Shown here: positions 8,310 to 17,845 of the stretch, one piece after another | Position numbering within the stretch: position 1 is the stretch's first letter | Layout of the letters: the number at the start of each line of letters is the position of its first letter | Origin: Flammeovirgaceae bacterium UBA6059 | Lineage (GTDB): Bacteria > Bacteroidota > Bacteroidia > Cytophagales > Cyclobacteriaceae | Direction of reading: 5' to 3' | NCBI GenBank assembly: GCA_002435755.1 | Contig: DIYH01000044.1 | Coordinates: 1-54,266, forward strand | DNA length: 54,266 nucleotides | Notes under the pieces: generated by a model | The model's input: only the letters and a program-made list of their open reading frames with translations | Databases searched by the model: none | What the model was told of the DNA's origin: nothing | Position numbers and translations under genes: made by a program

Positions 8310-9512
8310 TTCAATTAGTATATTATCAATTCGAGACATGGACCTATATTTAACTCCTATAGATCTTATCCTCTGACGTTTGTGTTTAGGTTCCTCGTCG
8401 ATCAAGCTCTTTATTTTTTTGTAAAATGAAGGATCATCAATTGTTCCAAAACAATTAACCACTACGCCAACATTGGTAAGCTCTGCGTAAGCGTCATCTT
8501 CTGAAACGCCCCTTGTAGTAATATATGGTAACCCATGTAACATATACTCAGCAACTTTGGTCGGAGATCGGTATTTCTGACTTGGAGTTGGAGGTACTCC
8601 GCTAATACCGAAATCGGCCCCCGATAGATAGCTTCTTAGCTCATCATAGGTGAGTCCTCCTGTAATAAAATAGTTTTCTGGCTTTAGGTATCTCGAAAAG
8701 AGGCTATCAATTTCTTCATGATCATTGGAGGTTACCGTCACGAAATATGCACGCTCAATCTTGGATTGAATGCTGGCGAATAATTTAGGAATCTGATGCG
8801 TGTAATACAGGTCACCAAATTTGCCTACATACAAAAATACTTTTTGACCATCATTGACTTTCCAAAGCTGCCTTGCCTTTTTACGATCTGATGCTGAAAA
8901 TTGAAATAGGTTAGGATCAACAGCTGTGGGCGCCCGATAGAGCTTGGCCTTTGAGCCTCTTTGTTTTAGTTCGTCTACCATATGTTGCGTGCCAGTCATG
9001 ATGACATCTGCGTTTTCACCCACTTTCCACTCCAAGTAATGGAAAAGTCGAAATTTTAATGATCGACGTGACCAAACCCCCAAATCGGCCATAAAATCAC
9101 TATGTGGTTCGTAGGAGTAGACCATTACCCTGAGTCCAAGCATACGACCAATTAAATAGCCCATGCTGCCAGCGACATTGGCAAAGCAGAAGATGCTATC
9201 CAGGTGATAGCGAAACTTCCAGTAAATGATGCACAGTGTTGCACGAAAAAGGTCATAAGCCTTTTTTAACAAAATAAGCTTTCCAGAATGATAGGTAATT
9301 GGTTGCCAGACGATATTGACTGCTTTCAATGCCGATTGGTGCTTCTGAACTTCCTGAGTAGAGAGCCTAAAGCGTCGTTGCTCAAAGGTCAATAAGATGA
9401 AAGGGCGCTCGATTTTAGGAGCCACGCTTTTGACGTAGCTCAACATCAGGTTCTGCACTAGTGGATCAGCAAAGCTGTTGTAAATAAAGACGAGTACACC
9501 GCGACCTTTCAT
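8298..9512 (-). CDS. Glycosyltransferase, GT4 family
   Basis: A 404-residue GT-B enzyme. The N-terminal domain carries YSYEPHSDF and VIMTGTQHMVDELKQRG, typical of acceptor-side Rossmann domains. The C-terminal domain shows FLYVGKFGDLYY and, late in the protein, SPTKVAEYMLHGLPYI, the conserved donor-phosphate and Glu motif of GT4. No signal or membrane segments are evident. It is the second gene of a two-gene leftward unit: its start overlaps the stop of the GT2 gene upstream by 4 bp (ATGA), a usual sign of coupling. Substrates are unknown. Confidence 0.85.
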   Translation of the reverse strand: MKGRGVLVFIYNSFADPLVQNLMLSYVKSVAPKIERPFILLTFEQRRFRLSTQEVQKHQSALKAVNIVWQPITYHSGKLILLKKAYDLFRATLCIIYWKFRYHLDSIFCFANVAGSMGYLIGRMLGLRVMVYSYEPHSDFMADLGVWSRRSLKFRLFHYLEWKVGENADVIMTGTQHMVDELKQRGSKAKLYRAPTAVDPNLFQFSASDRKKARQLWKVNDGQKVFLYVGKFGDLYYTHQIPKLFASIQSKIERAYFVTVTSNDHEEIDSLFSRYLKPENYFITGGLTYDELRSYLSGADFGISGVPPTPSQKYRSPTKVAEYMLHGLPYITTRGVSEDDAYAELTNVGVVVNCFGTIDDPSFYKKIKSLIDEEPKHKRQRIRSIGVKYRSMSRIDNILIEELT

Positions 9513-10342
9513 ATCAGAACAAACTTTAACAGCACTTTAATGGCCTTCAGTGGATTTTTACCATCGTAGAGATGGCTTAAAAACATAACCTTGGTCACTT
9601 TCAGTTTCAGCCATGTCAACTGAGACCATTGTGCGATTCTCTGTGCCTTAATCTTGCGGATCAGACCCTCATATCCTTTTTCAAGACCACTAAGGTCAGC
9701 CATGGCCGTTTGCCCCGTGCGCCGATAATATAAGATGGGAGTGTCCACATACTCGTATAGGCCTTCTGATTGCTGGCATATACTGAGGTAAAAAAAAAGG
9801 TCCTCTGCGTGGGTCAGTGACTCATCAAATCGATACATGATATTTTCCTTGATTCTGATCATCCAGGTATTCCCAAATAGACAACCTTCATTAAGTCTGA
9901 GTAATTGATTTTTAGGGTTTCCATGATAATTGGGTTGATATACCTTTCCCGATGGAGCCAGAGATTCATTGGTATATATGACTTTTCCATCAACATAGTC
10001 AACGGACTTGTTTTGATTCAGGACATCCACACGACTTGAAATGGCCTCTGGAGGAAGCACATCATCTGCATCGAGAAAACATAAATAGATTCCATTGATT
10101 TCACCTAAAGCAAGGTTTCTTGCTGCGCTTACTCCCTGGTTTGACTGAGAATAATGAAAAATTCGTGGATCGCTGAATTGTTGTGCAATTGTTTCAGAAC
10201 TATCTGAACTTCCATCATTGACAACATGCAATTCCCAATTTTCATAGGTTTGAACAATCACGGAGGATATGGCCTCTGAAACGTACTCCTCTGTGTTGTA
10301 ATAAGTCATTATTATGGAAACCAAAGGATGATTGTTGATCAT
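9509..10342 (-). CDS. Glycosyltransferase family 2
   Basis: A 277-residue GT-A enzyme. It has VSIIMTYYNTEEYVSEAI at the N-terminus, the donor motif NDGSSDSS (42-49), QSNQGVSAARN (66-76) and the metal-binding LDADD (90-94). These are textbook GT2 features of enzymes making O-antigen, capsule or exopolysaccharide. The length suits a stand-alone cytoplasmic transferase; no membrane helix is seen. It begins 48 bp from the divergent gene at 10391, so both share a short promoter region in which no consensus box was recognised. Confidence 0.87.
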   Translation of the reverse strand: MINNHPLVSIIMTYYNTEEYVSEAISSVIVQTYENWELHVVNDGSSDSSETIAQQFSDPRIFHYSQSNQGVSAARNLALGEINGIYLCFLDADDVLPPEAISSRVDVLNQNKSVDYVDGKVIYTNESLAPSGKVYQPNYHGNPKNQLLRLNEGCLFGNTWMIRIKENIMYRFDESLTHAEDLFFYLSICQQSEGLYEYVDTPILYYRRTGQTAMADLSGLEKGYEGLIRKIKAQRIAQWSQLTWLKLKVTKVMFLSHLYDGKNPLKAIKVLLKFVLI

Positions 10343-10390
10343 AGCATATGAATGTGATTGAAAAACCTTTCTTCTCCATTGTGAAGTAAA

Positions 10391-11314
10391 ATGATAATCA
10401 AAGAAAATCCATTAATCACCTTGGGTATTCTTTTACAAAAATGTAGTGTAGGTTTGATTTCTTATGTTTCAACTATGAACATATCAAATAAGGGCATTGC
10501 AGACGATACGTCCGTCCTAGTACTCTCTTGCGATAACTATTTTGATGTTTGGCCCCCATTCTCAAAATGCTGGGATATGTTCTGGCCTGACTGCCCCTTT
10601 GTTACATATTTAGTTTCAGAACAAAAGGAGTTTAGTCATAATAGAATTCGTAACATGAGAACAGGAAAGAAGATGGGGTGGGGCAGGATGATGCTAGACG
10701 CTCTTTCAAAAGTTCAGAGCCGATACATTCTATATCTGCAGGAAGATTACCTATTGAGAAGTAGAGTAGATACCAAGAAATTGTTTGATCTTCTGGACAT
10801 ATTTGAAAATGAAAATGCTGCCTATCTTCGTTTGTTGCCCTGGCCAGGACCAGATGAGCCGCATCCTAAATATCCTCAATTAGGCCTGTTGAAACCTGAT
10901 TCAAAGTATCGAACATCTCTACAGGCGGCATTCTGGAGAAAAGATGTACTTGAACAGCTTGTAGATGCTAAGGATGATGGTCGTTTTGAGTCTTGGAGTA
11001 TTAAAAGAGCAGAGTCAATTTCAAGACAATTTCTATGTCTAAACCGAAATGGAATTAATGATGATATCAATCACGATGGCGATTATCCTTTAAATTATTT
11101 TGCCACATCTGTATTCCAAGGCAAATGGCTGAAAGAGGCTTTAAGGCTTTACAAGTCACTTGGCGTTGAAATAGACACATCACATAGAGGAGCAATGAAT
11201 AGATTGGATTTTTTGGAGTACCGGGCTAGGAAACACGGTACCAATAGTATTAAATATAAACTAATCTATTTTCTTCAATGTAGTTTTAACAAAATAAGAT
11301 CTCTTGGGTGTTAA
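10391..11314 (+). CDS. Putative glycosyltransferase, GT-A-like, family unassigned
   Basis: I do not recognise the family with certainty. The protein has a first strand SVLVLSCDNYFDVW (41-54), a predicted strand RYILYLQEDYLL (111-122) in which Glu-Asp could serve as the metal-binding DxD equivalent, and a run of late basic residues. This layout (strand, Cys-Asp-x-Tyr, then an acidic strand end) resembles GT-A folds. ATG at 10391 opens the frame, but Met29 (10475) fits the first domain better and would remove a hydrophobic leader. It sits alone on the plus strand between GT genes, which supports a glycan role by context. The alternative is a non-enzymatic sugar-binding protein. Confidence 0.5.
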   Translation: MIIKENPLITLGILLQKCSVGLISYVSTMNISNKGIADDTSVLVLSCDNYFDVWPPFSKCWDMFWPDCPFVTYLVSEQKEFSHNRIRNMRTGKKMGWGRMMLDALSKVQSRYILYLQEDYLLRSRVDTKKLFDLLDIFENENAAYLRLLPWPGPDEPHPKYPQLGLLKPDSKYRTSLQAAFWRKDVLEQLVDAKDDGRFESWSIKRAESISRQFLCLNRNGINDDINHDGDYPLNYFATSVFQGKWLKEALRLYKSLGVEIDTSHRGAMNRLDFLEYRARKHGTNSIKYKLIYFLQCSFNKIRSLGC

Positions 11315-11387
11315 TTCTCGATATCAAATAAAGTGTGTTACCCCAAGAATATCTGGAGTAGATTTATAAGTGCGTGGTTTGATAGTT

Positions 11388-12125
11388 ATGACGTTGATCA
11401 AGAAATTAATTCCGGATTCACTTTTAACATGGATACGTCGAAGAAGAGAGCAGAAGAGATTTAGTAGCATACTGCAATTACAATCAATGAAAGAGTTGCT
11501 TTCCGAAGGTTTGATAACAAAGAGAGAGTTTAAGAAATACACAAGTCAAGGACTTCTTAGACACTATATCGATGTAGGTAAAGTTGAACCGCCTCCACAT
11601 TTGGTCAAGCAGAGAATAATTGCTCGATATGGAAGTGAATATTCATTGCGGACGTTCATAGAAACTGGTACTTATAAGGGTGAAATGATTGAAGCCCAGC
11701 TCAAAAATTTTGATAGTTTTTATTCCATTGAAATTGACGGCGCTCTTTTTGAAAAGGCAAAAAATAAGTTTGTCAATTATGATAATGTTAATCTGTTCTA
11801 CGGCGATAGCGGCTCATCTTTGAAGCCAATTGTCAAGGCTATAAAGCATCCAGCTCTATTCTGGTTGGATGGGCACTATTCTCCAAATGATAAGGTAAAA
11901 GGTGCGAAGGCTTGTCCTATAATCGATGAATTATCTTGCATCAAAGATAACTTGAAGTTTTACCCTTCAGTATTGTTAATTGATGATGCAAGGTTATTTG
12001 TCGGGAAAAATGATTACCCTACCACCCATCAACTTGAATGGTATTTGAATGATTTTTTTATAGTAGAATCGTTTGAACTGAAGTATGATATTTTTCGAGT
12101 GGTCGTAGTGAATCAACGGCCTTAG
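11388..12125 (+). CDS. Class I SAM-dependent methyltransferase-like protein
   Basis: A protein of about 245 residues. The frame also opens at GTG 11370, but ATG 11388 (MTLIKKLI) is the better start. It shows a Rossmann motif I, FIETGTYKGEM, then an acidic strand end YSIEIDGALF that could bind the SAM ribose, NLFYGDSGSS, and FWLDGHYS. The order and spacing match class I methyltransferases, and the ETGTYKG variant occurs in methyltransferase-like proteins of glycan clusters. The N-terminal 80 residues are basic and unassigned. It probably modifies a sugar in the cluster, but no substrate can be inferred. It converges with the next leftward operon across about 55 bp. Confidence 0.6.
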   Translation: MTLIKKLIPDSLLTWIRRRREQKRFSSILQLQSMKELLSEGLITKREFKKYTSQGLLRHYIDVGKVEPPPHLVKQRIIARYGSEYSLRTFIETGTYKGEMIEAQLKNFDSFYSIEIDGALFEKAKNKFVNYDNVNLFYGDSGSSLKPIVKAIKHPALFWLDGHYSPNDKVKGAKACPIIDELSCIKDNLKFYPSVLLIDDARLFVGKNDYPTTHQLEWYLNDFFIVESFELKYDIFRVVVVNQRP

Positions 12126-12180
12126 ATAACGTTATTGCATGGTGTATACTATGTTTACCATATTAATATTTATCGTTCGG

Positions 12181-13056
12181 TCATTTAATCTTTCTATACA
12201 TTTCCTTTACTCTGTTAGGTACAATTAGTCTGTAAATGACCTTTAATAGTCTAGTAACCACCGTATCTTGAGCGTCGCTCCAAGAATAGTTCTTGAGTCT
12301 AACAGGATTCCAGCCCCGATGATTATTTTGTCGATTGATTAATTTACCGATTAACTGGATGTCATTGTGCACTCCATGGATAAGCTTGACATTACCTTTA
12401 GGGATTCCATTAAAAAGTAAAAAGGGGAAGTTATATATGAGACTCGTCACGAGAATCTTGGGTTCTGAAGTTTTCATTGCCCGTAAAGCAGCTTCCATGA
12501 AGGCGGGCTGATCACCCCAGTATTCTTGATCTCCGATTAGATCACTTTTCCTGATGTCGTACCATAAATCAAGTAGATGCTTTACATCTTTTGAATTATT
12601 ATAAACCATCATGCCAGTATTATATGGGGTAGCAGGATAATAGGTTCCGTCTATGATTGGATGACTTTCGTCGACCGGATCTTTTACCATGATCAGGTTA
12701 GCGAATGCTAAAAGGTCAAAGAGTTCATCACAATTTTCGAGAAAAAGAGTGTCTGAATCAATATAAAAGGTATGCTCATAAGGCGAAGAAATAATGCCTT
12801 TCAACTTGAACAGCTTGTTAAGCTTATACTCATTCTCAGTAAAATCTCTCTCAAGAAGAATAATCCGATCAAAATGGTTGTCTAATCCTTCGTAATCAGA
12901 AGAGTCATCTGTTATGAGGCATATGGGATACGAGGTTCGTTGTTTCTTAAGGCTTATCGCAGAATTAAGTGCTAGCCCGACGTACTTCTCTCCAGTTGCA
13001 ACATAGAGATAACCGAGACTGTTATCGTTTTTCAACATTGGAGATATATTTTTCAA
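12181..13056 (-). CDS. GT8-like / nucleotide-diphospho-sugar transferase
   Basis: A 291-residue GT-A protein. GYLYVATGEKYVGLALNSAI (15-34) is the opening typical of GT8 and related nucleotide-sugar transferases. FYIDSDTLF (98-106) carries the DxD metal site, and PYNTGMMVY near 145 matches the family Asn-Thr-Gly motif. A late LIHGVHND supplies the conserved His-Gly. It is the last gene of a five-gene operon, and its start lies 35 bp inside the upstream gene. Met7 (13038) is an alternative start with a smaller overlap. Substrates are unknown. Confidence 0.75.
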   Translation of the reverse strand: MKNISPMLKNDNSLGYLYVATGEKYVGLALNSAISLKKQRTSYPICLITDDSSDYEGLDNHFDRIILLERDFTENEYKLNKLFKLKGIISSPYEHTFYIDSDTLFLENCDELFDLLAFANLIMVKDPVDESHPIIDGTYYPATPYNTGMMVYNNSKDVKHLLDLWYDIRKSDLIGDQEYWGDQPAFMEAALRAMKTSEPKILVTSLIYNFPFLLFNGIPKGNVKLIHGVHNDIQLIGKLINRQNNHRGWNPVRLKNYSWSDAQDTVVTRLLKVIYRLIVPNRVKEMYRKIK

Positions 13057-14104
13057 TTTCGTCTAATATACTTCGATAGCTTGGGACACATGCTTTTTCA
13101 TGCTTATATGTTTTTGATATGTCTTTAAACAATGCAGGGTAGTCTTTATTTCTCCTGGACATTCGTAATTGCTTGTAATAGTTTGGCCTATTGAATTCGT
13201 AAGTGTAAGTGGCCAAGATAGTTTTCCCCGAAGCTAGATACTCTAGCATTTTATGTGGGGCAGCCTGGTCTTTATGATACACTTCCTGATAAGCGATCAA
13301 TAAAAAGTCAGCCAATTGAAGTAGTTGCGGAATATACTTGGAATGTATAGCTGGTTGAAAGAAGACATTACTCAATGATACTATCTTTTCCTTATCTGAA
13401 TTGGTCGTGCGATCATTAGACAAGTTGCTTTTGCCATCGGGTCCAACGAATACAAAATCCACGTCTGTGAATGTCGATGCACTATCGAGTAAGATTCGCC
13501 AGTCGATATATTTCATGGATAAATTACCTACATACAAAGCCTTGATCTTATTGTTGCCTGGCATCTTAAAATCAAATTCAGGGTAGTCTGTTATCGGCGG
13601 TTGATAGGCATGTCCTATTTTGAATGAGTTTACATTATGCTTTTTCAATTCTGTAGTAATATAGGTAGTAGTTCCAAAACAGATATCGGAGGTTTTCGCC
13701 AACATTGCGCGTTGCAAATCTTGGTTAAGATCGACAAGATGACAGATTTTTAACACACCCCTACTAACCTTAGACAGATTGAAAAACCTGGAGCTGTCAA
13801 AATTCCAAATAACCTCAAAGCTTACACCAAGTGTTTTTTCTATTCGCATGATTTCGATCTTTGTCAGGTAGCTTGAAAGTACATGTGGCAAAAATCTAGT
13901 ACCTCTGAAGACAGGGTTATAGTCAACCACTGTCACCCCTGTCTCTACTGTACATATCGATAAGAAACCGCTTGGCGGGTTGAGGAAAAAAACATCATTA
14001 CCTCTTTTGACTAATTCATTCGCGTAGTGATGCTTTGAAACGTACGAGTCACCCCAGGATTCTGGCGATATAAGCAATATCGTTTTATGCTTCAATTCCA
14101 TCAA
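13022..14104 (-). CDS. Glycosyltransferase, GT-B fold (GT4/TuaH-like)
   Basis: A 360-residue protein. The N-terminus KTILLISPESWGDSYVSKHH and the following H-Y-A-N-E-L-V-K-R-G helix resemble TuaH-like and other GT-B transferases. A middle strand IKALYVGNLSMKYIDW starts the donor domain, and PHKMLEYLASGKTIL near the C-terminus is the conserved Glu/Gly donor-binding segment. It overlaps genes on both sides (35 bp downstream, 20 bp upstream), so expression is coupled through the operon. No signal peptide. Specific sugars are unknown. Confidence 0.75.
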   Translation of the reverse strand: MMELKHKTILLISPESWGDSYVSKHHYANELVKRGNDVFFLNPPSGFLSICTVETGVTVVDYNPVFRGTRFLPHVLSSYLTKIEIMRIEKTLGVSFEVIWNFDSSRFFNLSKVSRGVLKICHLVDLNQDLQRAMLAKTSDICFGTTTYITTELKKHNVNSFKIGHAYQPPITDYPEFDFKMPGNNKIKALYVGNLSMKYIDWRILLDSASTFTDVDFVFVGPDGKSNLSNDRTTNSDKEKIVSLSNVFFQPAIHSKYIPQLLQLADFLLIAYQEVYHKDQAAPHKMLEYLASGKTILATYTYEFNRPNYYKQLRMSRRNKDYPALFKDISKTYKHEKACVPSYRSILDEIEKYISNVEKR

Positions 14105-15320
14105 TCAGACATTCAAGTCGCTCTTGGAATGCTATAGGATCAATTTTCAGATCATAGATCTGCTTGGTTCTATTAGCTTTTAAAAGCGGGATAGTTTCGC
14201 CTTCAATATATGAATAACGATGTTGCATCACCTGGGCAATACTGTAATAAGCGCAGTACCACTGGAAGTCGTCAGGGGTATCTACATTACCAATCAACTC
14301 CAGAATAGTCAGTTGATTTGAAAAGATGATATTGGTCAAGCCAGCACCATGAGGCGCAACTATCAATTCAATGTTTCGGAATAGCTGAATTTGTTCCGTG
14401 ACATTGAGCTCATCTGTATTGACAACCGTGATGTCAAATCCATTGAGAATAGGTTGTAGCTCATCATAATTGACGATTCTTCGGCTTGAGGTGTGCTGGC
14501 GGGTAAGGAAGACCCTCTTAGGTAAGTTGATATTTGGTCTTACCGAAGAACGGAGTTTACAATTAAGCCATGTAAGCGCCTGCGGTGCAACGATCTCATC
14601 CATATTGGTGCCAGTTCGTCTTGATTTAACAACTATTAGTTCCTGGATACTGGCTTTTTTGTAATTACCCCATGTGACCAACTGTTCTTTTTTGTAACCC
14701 AAAAGTGATAGATATTCAAGCTGAAATGATGTTGTGTTATCATTGATTATGACTCTAACGTCATTGTGATTTTGATAGGCTTCAAGTCCTTCAAGTAGCA
14801 GTAAAGAGTCATTGATCCAATGGAAATAATTGACGTAGTGTGCATTACAAAAAATATGAACCAATGAAACAGCTCTCTTGATACTGATATCTGAGGGTGT
14901 CTTGTCGTAATTCATCAACAACCTTGGATTACATTTATGAAGTACATTAGGTAGGTCCATGGCTGTATCAAGAATGATATTTCCATCATTAGTAAGGCCA
15001 ACAGCATTCTCACCAATCAAATAGGCATTCTGGAAGGTGTAGACCTCTCCCTGAGTTACCTCAAATGTTTTACCAACATAGAAATTAATTTGTTGAGGAA
15101 TTGGGTAATTATCACCTATGCATGTTGGCAGCTTGAATGAAACAGTTGCTTTTGGATGAAATTGATAAATGTTAACAGGGTCTAGATAATCATGCAGAGA
15201 TGAACCAGAGAGGAAGCCCTCTTTGGCCTGGTATCTTTTTAGCCATTTTCTATAAATAATGGGGTAGAGCCACCTAGAGATGAAGGATTCATGAATCAGG
15301 TATCGAATCCATGTCCTCAT
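14085..15320 (-). CDS. Glycosyltransferase family 61 protein
   Basis: A 411-residue protein of the DUF563/GT61 family found in capsule and glycan clusters. Diagnostic stretches are RVFLTRQHTSSRRIVNYDEL (family R-x-x-x-x-R/N-E pattern) and VAPHGAGLTNIIFS, which carries the invariant His-Gly-Ala-Gly-x-x-N. A central IFCNAHYVNYFHWINDSL is also typical. The N-terminal region is basic with no clear helix, so it may associate with the inner face of the membrane. It overlaps the upstream GT4 gene by 4 bp and the downstream gene by 20 bp. Characterised members transfer xylose or GlcNAc in plants and animals; the bacterial donor cannot be deduced. Confidence 0.85.
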   Translation of the reverse strand: MRTWIRYLIHESFISRWLYPIIYRKWLKRYQAKEGFLSGSSLHDYLDPVNIYQFHPKATVSFKLPTCIGDNYPIPQQINFYVGKTFEVTQGEVYTFQNAYLIGENAVGLTNDGNIILDTAMDLPNVLHKCNPRLLMNYDKTPSDISIKRAVSLVHIFCNAHYVNYFHWINDSLLLLEGLEAYQNHNDVRVIINDNTTSFQLEYLSLLGYKKEQLVTWGNYKKASIQELIVVKSRRTGTNMDEIVAPQALTWLNCKLRSSVRPNINLPKRVFLTRQHTSSRRIVNYDELQPILNGFDITVVNTDELNVTEQIQLFRNIELIVAPHGAGLTNIIFSNQLTILELIGNVDTPDDFQWYCAYYSIAQVMQHRYSYIEGETIPLLKANRTKQIYDLKIDPIAFQERLECLIDGIEA

Positions 15321-16462
15321 ATTTCCCAGTGGCTTGCAAACGAATATTGATCCACTACCCTTTGCCTTGCGTAATCAATCGTAGCTTTAGAATCTTGTCG
15401 ATTAATAATATGTTCTAGCGCACTTACTATCTGATCTTCTGGATGGTCATCCATATTAATGAGGTAACCATTAGTGCATTCATCGATAGCATCAGGTACC
15501 CCCCCGTTATTTCCTCCAATTACCCAATTACCGCAATAGGTTGCTTCAATGAAACTTATTCCAAATCCCTCTACATCTTTTTCATCAAATTGCAGATTTG
15601 GCATAATAAAAACCTTACTGGCATTCAGAATCGCGTACTTTACTTCTTCGGTAACAGCACCCGCCATTCTAATTCTTGAGCTTACTTCTATCGGAATCAT
15701 TTGTTTGAGCTTGTCATACATTGGACCATCACCGACAATCACGTAGTGCCAATCTTCATTTGACCTAAGAAACCGTGCTACAGCGGGAATGGCGATTTGA
15801 ATGCCTTTTCTTGGTACAAGCCTGCAGATGGAAACAATCAAGTGTTTAAGACTCTTTTTACTAGATTGAAAAGGCTTGATTTGGGCACTTGATTCGATAT
15901 AGCCGTTGATTTTCGATATGTCCAATAGAGGAGGCATCAAAATGAACGATTGATCAGGATATCGCGATTGGAGCAGCTTTCCAGTATGTTGACTGTTAAC
16001 GATAATTTCTGATGCGCCTAAGATACAGTGATCAAGAAATTTCGGACGCTTTTCAGATAATTCATAAATGTCAAGGCCGTGAAGAACGATCTCATAAGGG
16101 ATTTTTAATAATTGAAACCAACGAATACTCAATACGCTAAAGTTGACAAATAAACTCGTCACTATGATGCGTGAAGAGCTACGGTATAATCTACTTTTAA
16201 GCAGTTGTTTAGTCAGAAAGATTAATTGATGAATCCTGAAGGTGAGCGAGAAAAACTTGTTGATCAGTAGTACATCCGAATTCCACCTGTTGGGCTTGTT
16301 AAGAGCATATCCGTCAGACTGACTCAAATGATTGGAAGTAACAACGTTAACTGAATGACCTTGTTCATGGAGATACTTGGCAAGTGAATGACTGTAATGG
16401 GCTATCCCACCATGATATGGAATAAACTCAAAGGCATATAGGTAGTACGTCTGTGACTTCAT
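15317..16462 (-). CDS. Glycosyltransferase, GT4 family
   Basis: A 381-residue GT-B enzyme and a very clear GT4 member. The N-terminus has YHGGIAHYSHSLAKYLHEQG, the usual Gly-Gly-x-x-x-Y/H helix. The C-terminal domain has CRLVPRKGIQIAI, VGDGPMYDKL and EGFGISFIEATYCGNWVIG, which contains the catalytic-site Glu-x7-Glu motif. GGNNGGVPDAI follows, the donor-phosphate loop. It is in an operon with 4-bp overlaps on both sides. The function is sugar addition during glycan assembly; linkage unknown. Confidence 0.9.
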   Translation of the reverse strand: MKSQTYYLYAFEFIPYHGGIAHYSHSLAKYLHEQGHSVNVVTSNHLSQSDGYALNKPNRWNSDVLLINKFFSLTFRIHQLIFLTKQLLKSRLYRSSSRIIVTSLFVNFSVLSIRWFQLLKIPYEIVLHGLDIYELSEKRPKFLDHCILGASEIIVNSQHTGKLLQSRYPDQSFILMPPLLDISKINGYIESSAQIKPFQSSKKSLKHLIVSICRLVPRKGIQIAIPAVARFLRSNEDWHYVIVGDGPMYDKLKQMIPIEVSSRIRMAGAVTEEVKYAILNASKVFIMPNLQFDEKDVEGFGISFIEATYCGNWVIGGNNGGVPDAIDECTNGYLINMDDHPEDQIVSALEHIINRQDSKATIDYARQRVVDQYSFASHWEI

Positions 16463-17760
16463 CTACGCGGTTTAGACAATTCCGGCATCACCACCAAATA
16501 GAAAAAAGGCATCATTGGAATCTTATAGCGCATCAATGTGCCGAAATTATACGTACTGACACCTACTGCAAAGGCAAACATCAGAGAGAAGATCAATGAA
16601 TACAGCAGGAAAGGTTCGTTAAATATGTTTTTCCATTGACCAAGCCTGATAATGTTGAGTGTAAGCGCCAAGGTAAGAAGAGCTTCTAAAGCGCTGATTA
16701 GCATTAATGGGTTTCTAGCTTCCCACAAATAGGGTCTGAATAGACTCACATTAATGGCGGCAGGCATCAAGCGAATCATACTGCCCCAACTACCATCAAG
16801 TTGTCCAAGATCATAACCGCCATCACCACCTGTACGTGCCCCCCATCCGTAGCGAATGTCGTACGCTGTAACTGCAGCCACCTGTGCAATGTTATCCAAA
16901 GAGTATTTCTCGTCCAATGTTCCGATCTGTTGTACCACAACAAATCCTGCTCCACCAATAATTACGAATAATATAGGTGCTACAACTGTCTTAACAATGG
17001 GGTTGCGTACTATTTTGACCTGCTTGGCGTATACCCAGAGAAATGCAGCAGGTACCATGCAAAAGAAAATGTAGGATTTAATACTGATTATCAGCCAGCT
17101 AGCCAAGATAAATATTGCGATAGGTCGCGGCTTATTTTCGTTCGTTTCTATCAGTTTAAACAAGGCATAAGTAGCCCAGCCTAAGGCCCCAAAAGTCAAG
17201 GAGTCTTTCAATATTCCCGAACCCCAAAAAACCACGGATGGTACAAACAGTACTGCTACAGCAATTAATTTATAATTGTTAGGATACATCTTCGTAACCG
17301 CTGAGTACAATGCCCAAGAACCACTGAAGCTGAAGGAGGCAAAGAACAGAGCTGTAGCAGAGTATGTGTGCAGTGTAAACAAGTCAAAGAAAGCAACTAT
17401 GCGTACTACAAAGAATGCCTTGATATCCCGATAATACCATATATTCTGACTGAAGTTAAATGTATCAGCTTGTCGTTCGCCACCTTGTTCAAGAAGTAGC
17501 TTGACACCTTTAATAGGATTGTTAAGAAAAGCCTCCCATATCCATCGGCTGCCATGAGTAAAGTAATTGAAGGTATCCCCACCACCGTAGTAGAACTGAT
17601 AGATCAGTCCCAATGCGATCGCGCCAAAGAATTTTGCAGAAAGAGCTGGAATGAAATATTTCTTAGTTTCAGGGGTAGTGACTGCAGGTCGGATTACATA
17701 AGCTGCGAAATAGAAAATGGTCAGATAGATAGGGGTAATAAGTAAATCCTGAAATGTCAT
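16459..17760 (-). CDS. Polytopic membrane protein of glycan cluster (GT-C or polymerase-like, uncertain)
   Basis: A 433-residue hydrophobic protein with roughly ten or eleven membrane segments, and the first gene of a five-gene overlapping operon. After the second helix it has YYGGGDTFNYF (about 57-67), and a long loop between residues 285 and 330 holds DIRYGWGARTGGDGGYDLG. An acidic residue in the first outer loop and a large loop late in the chain are general features of GT-C transferases and of Wzy-type polymerases. I cannot place it in a named family. In this context it could be a polymerase, a lipid-linked sugar transferase or a flippase partner. Its start is only 9 bp from a TAnnTTTG box. 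Confidence 0.6.
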   Translation of the reverse strand: MTFQDLLITPIYLTIFYFAAYVIRPAVTTPETKKYFIPALSAKFFGAIALGLIYQFYYGGGDTFNYFTHGSRWIWEAFLNNPIKGVKLLLEQGGERQADTFNFSQNIWYYRDIKAFFVVRIVAFFDLFTLHTYSATALFFASFSFSGSWALYSAVTKMYPNNYKLIAVAVLFVPSVVFWGSGILKDSLTFGALGWATYALFKLIETNENKPRPIAIFILASWLIISIKSYIFFCMVPAAFLWVYAKQVKIVRNPIVKTVVAPILFVIIGGAGFVVVQQIGTLDEKYSLDNIAQVAAVTAYDIRYGWGARTGGDGGYDLGQLDGSWGSMIRLMPAAINVSLFRPYLWEARNPLMLISALEALLTLALTLNIIRLGQWKNIFNEPFLLYSLIFSLMFAFAVGVSTYNFGTLMRYKIPMMPFFYLVVMPELSKPRR

Positions 17761-17768
17761 AGACTGTT

Positions 17769-17776
17769 CAAAGATA
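17769..17776 (-). promoter_or_regulatory. Putative -7 box of the five-gene operon
   Basis: Read on the minus strand this is TATCTTTG, an exact TAnnTTTG match. The upstream -33 region has only a T-rich GTTTTC. The ATG of the operon's first gene follows 8 bp later, so the transcript would have almost no leader. Confidence 0.35.
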
Positions 17777-17845
17777 GAGTGTTCTTGTTGAGAGATGAAA
17801 ACGATAATAAGGGTGTATGATGATATAGGTTATTAACTAGATTTA

